Positions 34,201 to 37,548 of a stretch of DNA of 37,548 bases are shown piece by piece (positions within the stretch are counted from its first letter, which is position 1; each line of letters opens with the position of its first letter). The notes below the pieces were generated by a model, which was not told where the DNA came from, made no database searches, and worked only from the letters and a program-made list of their open reading frames with translations. The stretch is from Pseudomonadota bacterium. Lineage in GTDB: Bacteria > Desulfobacterota > Desulfobulbia > Desulfobulbales > Desulfocapsaceae. A program made the position numbers and the translations under genes. The stretch spans positions 1-37,548 of the forward strand of contig JAHJNL010000047.1 in NCBI GenBank assembly GCA_018820855.1, read 5' to 3'.

Positions 34201-34370
34201 GTCAGGCAGAGGAACAAAGTGTTTTGCGGGCTGAATAGATGACCGATGTCCCATTCAGCCATTGTCGGGTTGAAGAAACGGAGAAGTGCCAGGCCGGTTC
34301 CGGCAGCGAAAAAATAGATGAGGACAACGCGCAGGGCTGCTTTGGCAGCATTTTTGTCGAGGACTTTCAT
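31299..34370 (-). CDS. Multi-PAS/GAF hybrid sensor histidine kinase
   Basis: The 1023-residue protein has two N-terminal membrane segments (about 12-32 and 50-68) with a very short outside loop. A PAS domain (about 82-200), a GAF domain (about 225-370), a PAS (about 390-505, with PAC) and another PAS (about 512-625) follow, so sensing is mainly cytoplasmic. HisKA has His649 in GGIAHDFNNILGAILG; the HATPase has DTGSGI (805-810) and GTGLGLAVVHG. A C-terminal receiver has phosphoacceptor Asp940 in LMLTDMTMPDMDG. The AHDFNN box is typical of kinases feeding into receiver-only or NtrC-type regulators. The gene lies 255 bases upstream of the NtrC-type gene on the same strand; they are the likely pair. 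Confidence 0.92.
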   Translation of the reverse strand: MKVLDKNAAKAALRVVLIYFFAAGTGLALLRFFNPTMAEWDIGHLFSPQNTLFLCLTAALIFFLVYRLSAHLYRNIQLLSQNEIRYHSLFDNMHKGGAVYRPVDHGRDFVFIDINCSGEQIDQVNRRKLIGHRVTEIFPGIRESNLLNVMQRVHSTGKPEYLPISRYRDKYLESCRENYLFRLDSGEVVAVYDDVTEKKQLQEKLEQSKGELTLQNRIITQFLTTGDDTVYQRVLQIILKALRSSFGFFCYLNEQGKLICPTLSGEYRKLYNMQDLNIIFPPENWDSLWGQTLKDGKTMMKNSALTVPVGHIALQNGLAVPIRYQEEVIGIICIANKDEDYTDADTTLLESICSYLAPILNARLHAQYSENLRFETVVELVKSEASLKEAEKMAKIGHWEHHFATGALSWSDEVYRIFSQDAKQFKPSVQALLQQVHPDDREFVKQAFTAAITNKTTDDEITHRLLLADGTIKFVQERWIATYNNNGEPVNSLGTVQDITERVLAEESNRRLATAIDQAVDVIMITDENGTIQYVNPAFEKLTGYTRQEAVGQSSKLLKSGEHSPAFYQDLWLTISSGKVWHGRFVNKKKSGDFFTEETTITPVKDDTGRIINFVAVKHDISRELELEQQLRQAVKMEAIGTLAGGIAHDFNNILGAILGYTRMAMDGLPAESQPYLDLEKVIQSGDRAASLVQQILLFSRRQKEGFVPVQLEFLIREAVKMLRATLPSSIVLKAEIEPDCPSVFADPAQIHQILMNLCTNAKQSMLSKGGTLTITLAKENFADSEQVMPANLSPDTHVKLTISDTGSGIAKDNLIRIFDPFFTTKSVGEGTGLGLAVVHGIVKSHHGHITVDSELQRGTTFTVFLPVTKENESVLPLKDETMPRGNEHILVVDDEQHMLIIRQRVLTSLGYQVSTFSSSIEALASFREDPLQYDLMLTDMTMPDMDGKELTEHILAQRSDMPIILCTGYSELIDEEKTREYGIRAFLNKPIKQTTLAKTIRTVLDSSEHSITSTGTNSHPQS

Positions 34371-34714
34371 ACTCTGTTCAGGATATTGACAAAGGTGTTG
34401 AAATTTAAAAAAAAGAATAACAAAACAACAGTTAGTTCAGTGGGAACGCTCTGTTGTCAATGGCACATCTGACAAGGAGAGTTTAATAAAATAAAGATCC
34501 ATCTGTGTGTTAACACTATCAAGCTCATCGTATGAAAACAAATTAAAAAGTAATCTACTTATTAATAATTCTCAGATGGTGAGGGGAAAGCTCAATATGG
34601 GTATGTGTAAAAATGACATTAACCGGGAAAGGTGGTAACAGAAATCCTAAAAACAATCAAAGAAAGCCTCCTGCGCAGGGTATACGAGGCAGGGAGAGAC
34701 ATGTCGTTTCCCGT
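34371..34714. other. Intergenic region between kinase and GNAT gene
   Basis: The kinase promoter should lie here on the minus strand; a weak AT-rich stretch is seen but no confident boxes. Near 34620-34715 lies the 3' side of the tandem-GNAT gene, without a clear terminator. No gene was recognised. Confidence 0.4.
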
Positions 34715-35611
34715 TCACAGTGTTTTTGTACATTTATAGAGGCTGAAGGTTTCTTCCAGATAAGGAATCATCCGTTTTCTGGCAAAGGCGATCATGCCGC
34801 TAAACTGGGCAGGGATGAGGAAGCTTGCATCGGTGGCAACAAAGCTTTCCGGGCTGGCCATGTGGGTTTTGATGGCCTCGATGAGAAGGGGAGCGGTGAA
34901 TCCATACTGCTGCAGGTCTTCCCGCACGAAAGAAGTGGTGTAGCGGATGGTTTTTTTTGAGATGCGGTGAGTAATAACCCAACCGGCAATCTCACCGCGG
35001 TAACGCAGGCCGAGGCTGTTGAGATATTCAATCTCTGTTTCGTTGCTGAAGGGGGAGAGAATTTCCGGATACCAGGGGGTTTGTCTCTGTCTGTCCCTGA
35101 TGAATGTTTTTTCTGCCTGGGGCAGATCCTTCCATAAAAAGACTTCACAGGAAGGGGGGAGGAGGGATTTCTTGAGAAAGGGGGCATTGAGGATCCTGCC
35201 CCGGTCACGGCTTTTACACACCAGTCCACTGAATTCGGGAGGAGAATAGGCTTTGGCTCTGAGTAGATTGGCTATGGCAGCACTCTCAGGTTCCTGGTCC
35301 TGGTAGAGGATAATGAACTTTTGGCATCCCCGATGTTTGGCTTCTTTTTCAGCCATGTTCAGAAGTGCTCCTGCCACTCCCTGTCGTCTGTGCTGAGGAA
35401 GGACAAAGAGGGATTTCAGTTCGGCAATTTCAGGAGAAATCTGTTCGCTCAGGGCGAGTCCTACCGGTGTCTTGTCAATGCGGGCGCCTGTGGAATAGAA
35501 GGCATGACGGTTGGCCTCCTCATGCTTGACCAGGTGTTTGTACCTGTCAAAGGTGAGTCCTGTAAACTCCAGGCCCTCTTCGGCGCATAGGGTGGTGACA
35601 TCAAGGGCCAT
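34715..35611 (-). CDS. GNAT acetyltransferase, probably tandem
   Basis: The 298-residue protein contains one clear GNAT domain: a beta-4 strand IAELKSLFVLPQ followed by the acetyl-CoA loop HRRQGVAGALL (residues 74-84). The second half (about 170-298) has the length and strand pattern of a diverged GNAT domain (LRYRGEIAGWVITHR) but lacks a clear acetyl-CoA loop. Tandem GNATs of this sort often modify small molecules or peptides. Its start overlaps the end of the preceding kinase-like gene by 11 bases, so they are translated together. With the NHLM-type transporter next door, a role in modifying an exported peptide, or self-protection, is possible but unproven. Confidence 0.75.
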   Translation of the reverse strand: MALDVTTLCAEEGLEFTGLTFDRYKHLVKHEEANRHAFYSTGARIDKTPVGLALSEQISPEIAELKSLFVLPQHRRQGVAGALLNMAEKEAKHRGCQKFIILYQDQEPESAAIANLLRAKAYSPPEFSGLVCKSRDRGRILNAPFLKKSLLPPSCEVFLWKDLPQAEKTFIRDRQRQTPWYPEILSPFSNETEIEYLNSLGLRYRGEIAGWVITHRISKKTIRYTTSFVREDLQQYGFTAPLLIEAIKTHMASPESFVATDASFLIPAQFSGMIAFARKRMIPYLEETFSLYKCTKTL

Positions 35612-36158
35612 GACCGAATTCTCTGCTGAGGCGGGTAAAGGCTGTCGGCTGATGCCCGTTATTGAGGTGTTTTATAATCAGGTCCGCACATTGGCAAGGG
35701 GAGAGTTGTTCTGTATCCAGATGCAGGTCGTAGAGCATATCTTCATGGACAGCGGAGATCTGTTCTGCTGAGAGAATTTTCTTTCGTCTTTTTCTTCCGG
35801 CATTACGTTCATGGAGTGCTTGCAGAGAACAGCTCAGGCCAACAAGGTATGTGGGAACAGAGGAAAAATGGTGAAGAATCGGCACCTTCATTGCGTCATT
35901 GACAAGGACTATATCCAGCAGTGCCCGGTTGCCTGCTGCGGCAAAGGTTGCTGCTGAGGCAATAAAACCCTGGTAGATGGCAGGCAAGCAGGCACGCTGC
36001 AAAGCGTTCATGGGACGTTGCGTCAGTCCCTCGTAAAAACGGTCCATGGAGATATGGACATAGGGAAAGTGCAGCTGCTCTGTCAGCTGCCGGCAGAGGG
36101 TGGTCTTGCCGGATCCTGATGGTCCGTTCACCAGAATGATTTGACCGACTCTTTCCAT
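35601..36158 (-). CDS. Chloramphenicol-phosphotransferase-like P-loop kinase
   Basis: The 185-residue protein has a Walker A GPSGSGKT (12-19), a switch-like VHISMDRFYEGL and the pattern VGLSCSLQALHERNAGRKRRK, which matches the CPT-like family. These transfer phosphate to hydroxyls of small molecules; chloramphenicol is only one known substrate, so resistance is not implied. I start at ATG 36158, seven bases after the transporter stop (36163), because the longer frame (36194) overlaps that gene. It sits between the NHLM-type transporter and the tandem GNAT in one operon. Confidence 0.8.
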   Translation of the reverse strand: MERVGQIILVNGPSGSGKTTLCRQLTEQLHFPYVHISMDRFYEGLTQRPMNALQRACLPAIYQGFIASAATFAAAGNRALLDIVLVNDAMKVPILHHFSSVPTYLVGLSCSLQALHERNAGRKRRKKILSAEQISAVHEDMLYDLHLDTEQLSPCQCADLIIKHLNNGHQPTAFTRLSREFGHGP

Positions 36159-36162
36159 GTGA

Positions 36163-37548
36163 TTACACCAATTGCCTTTTGGCCAGGGCTGCAAAAAGCC
36201 CTTCCTGCTGCATCAGTTCCTGGTAACTGCCTTTCTGTTCCACAGTCCCTCGGTTGATGACATAGATGGTGTCCGCGTTTTTAATGGTGCTGAGGCGATG
36301 GGCTATCACCAGCCTGGTGATGTGCATCTCGTTCATGGATGTGGAAACAATCTGCTGGGTCTGATTGTCGAGGGCGGAAGTCGCCTCATCAAAGAACATG
36401 ATTCGCGGTTTCATGGCAAAGGAACGGGCAATGAGCAGTCGTTGTCGCTGACCGCCGGAGAGGTTGGTGCCGCCCTCGGAGACATAGGTGTGCATTCCCA
36501 TGGGCATGCTTCTGATATCCTGTTCAAAGCCGGCCTGTCTGGCAGCTATCCAGGCCTCATCAATGCTGAGCTGAGAGGAGCCGACTATGTTGACAAAGAT
36601 ATCTCCGGCAATCACTCTCCCTCCCTGAAGAACCGTCCCTATCTGTTGACGCACGGCCTGGACATCGATATTCTGCAGATTCTGACTGGAATAGAAGATG
36701 ACGCCTTTTTCAGGTTTTTCAAATCCCAGAAGGAGTCGAAGCAGAGTGGATTTGCCGGATCCGGAGGGACCGACAATGGCAACAAATTCTCCGGGTTTCA
36801 CAGTCAGGCTGAAATTTTGCAGAATAAGGGGACTGTTCTCACTGTAGCGGAAAGTGACGTTGTTGACCTCGATATTGCCGTCAAGTACTCCCGGATGTAC
36901 ATGATCCTTACTGATTTCCGGTTGATTGAGAAGAATGGGACGGGCTCGTTCATAGAGCGGGATGACACGCAGGACAGTAACCAGTGTAGAGCCAAGACCG
37001 AGGATGGCGCCCATGAATGAACCGTAAGCAGTAACAAAGGCGATAAAAGAACCGGTGCTGAGGCTTTCCTTAAGGTAAAAAGAGGCTACGAGATAGATAA
37101 TGCCGATGGCTATGATCGGGTAAATGCTGTGGAAAGTGGAGAAGATGTTGGAGACCATACCCACCTTGTAGGCGGCCTGCTTTTCCTTTGCAAAAGCCTT
37201 TCCCCAGACAGAAAATGCGCGGTGCTCGGCCCCTGCCACCCGTAGCTTGGCAAGTCCGGTGAGAAACTGGAGGACAATGCCTGAAATCCGTCCCTTGATA
37301 TTGAGGAGTTCCCGTCCGTATTTGATGTCAAAGTAGCCGGAACATACGGTAACAAGAAAGGGCGGTATGGTTGTCAGGACGGCGACAAAGGCCAGTTTGA
37401 CGCTGTAGTAAAAGAGGACAATGAGGTAGAAAACAGAAAAGAAACCGGTGAGAAGGGAGCTGAGCCCTGCTCCGGTGAGGTGTTGGCGGATGGTGGTGAT
37501 GGCATTGACCCTGGAGGCGAGATCACCCACGGTGTATTGACGAAAAAA
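36163..37548 (-). CDS. NHLM-type bacteriocin-export ABC transporter, C-terminal part
   Basis: The frame is open at the right window edge, so the N-terminus is missing. The visible 461 residues start with [17 protein letters not shown], a hallmark of ABC transporters of the NHLM (nitrile hydratase leader microcin) bacteriocin system, followed by a type-I exporter membrane domain with several hydrophobic segments ([38 protein letters not shown]). The ATPase domain has Walker [11 protein letters not shown], signature LSGGQRQRL, Walker [14 protein letters not shown] and switch IAHRLST. It would export a leader-peptide natural product. The partner transporter, peptidase fusion and precursor should lie to the right. 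A CPT-like kinase and GNAT follow in the same direction. Confidence 0.85.
   Translation of the reverse strand, partial: FFRQYTVGDLASRVNAITTIRQHLTGAGLSSLLTGFFSVFYLIVLFYYSVKLAFVAVLTTIPPFLVTVCSGYFDIKYGRELLNIKGRISGIVLQFLTGLAKLRVAGAEHRAFSVWGKAFAKEKQAAYKVGMVSNIFSTFHSIYPIIAIGIIYLVASFYLKESLSTGSFIAFVTAYGSFMGAILGLGSTLVTVLRVIPLYERARPILLNQPEISKDHVHPGVLDGNIEVNNVTFRYSENSPLILQNFSLTVKPGEFVAIVGPSGSGKSTLLRLLLGFEKPEKGVIFYSSQNLQNIDVQAVRQQIGTVLQGGRVIAGDIFVNIVGSSQLSIDEAWIAARQAGFEQDIRSMPMGMHTYVSEGGTNLSGGQRQRLLIARSFAMKPRIMFFDEATSALDNQTQQIVSTSMNEMHITRLVIAHRLSTIKNADTIYVINRGTVEQKGSYQELMQQEGLFAALAKRQLV

Noticed and set aside
35601-36158. Chloramphenicol resistance gene
   Set aside because: The CPT-like family covers many P-loop kinases with other substrates; resistance cannot be inferred.
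36172-37020. 282-codon plus-strand ORF opposite the ABC transporter
   Set aside because: The opposite strand encodes intact Walker A, signature and Walker B motifs; this frame is a shadow.
1-37548. CRISPR array
   Set aside because: No regularly spaced direct repeats with unique spacers were seen.

Overview
The window looks like a piece of chromosome from an anaerobic, probably sulfur-metabolising, Desulfobacterota-type bacterium (Desulfobulbales-like). This placement is an inference from gene content: a ThiC paralogue under a cobalamin riboswitch, a B12-dependent methionine synthase split into two genes, an exported DsrE-family protein, several large hybrid histidine kinases, and a chemoreceptor with a cysteine-rich cytoplasmic insert. 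No rRNA or tRNA gene was seen, so the assignment is not firm.

Left third (1-9900) is accessory DNA. It opens with the 3' end of a group II intron (domain V at 67-99), then a flavin-reductase-like gene and a DHH phosphoesterase. A YafQ-like toxin remnant follows. From about 3235 to 6080 lies a stretch that resembles an integron cassette array: short plus-strand genes (a carbohydrate-binding-like protein, a GNAT, an exported START-like protein, an alpha/beta hydrolase), several with a stop codon inside or beside an R''-like heptamer and followed by an attC-like fold. No integrase gene is in the window. Next come a truncated GNAT, an AT-rich TetR regulator whose promoter, operator and start codon are one 42-bp palindrome, and an orphan FabF-like ketosynthase.

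Middle (10184-25898) is more core-like. A minus-strand operon encodes an orphan peptide-type solute-binding protein, a hybrid histidine kinase and a response regulator with a C-terminal zinc-ribbon-like tail. After it come the split metH pair, a divergent PAS histidine kinase, and a minus-strand cluster uvrC - BFD-like [2Fe-2S] protein - small exported protein - exported DsrE protein. Divergent from uvrC is a full cobalamin riboswitch with a terminator, followed by a ThiC-like gene best read as bzaF (anaerobic lower-ligand synthesis for B12).

Right part (25977-34370) reads as one signalling module on the minus strand: a 1023-residue hybrid kinase, an NtrC-family response regulator with GAFTGA, then a good sigma-54 promoter (29474-29489) preceded by palindromes that could be activator sites. 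This promoter drives a small receiver-like protein and a large chemoreceptor with a duplicated sensory region and an eight-cysteine insert. The far right (34715-37548) holds a tandem-GNAT protein, a chloramphenicol-phosphotransferase-like kinase and the C-terminal part of an NHLM-type bacteriocin-export ABC transporter, so a RiPP export locus probably continues beyond the window.
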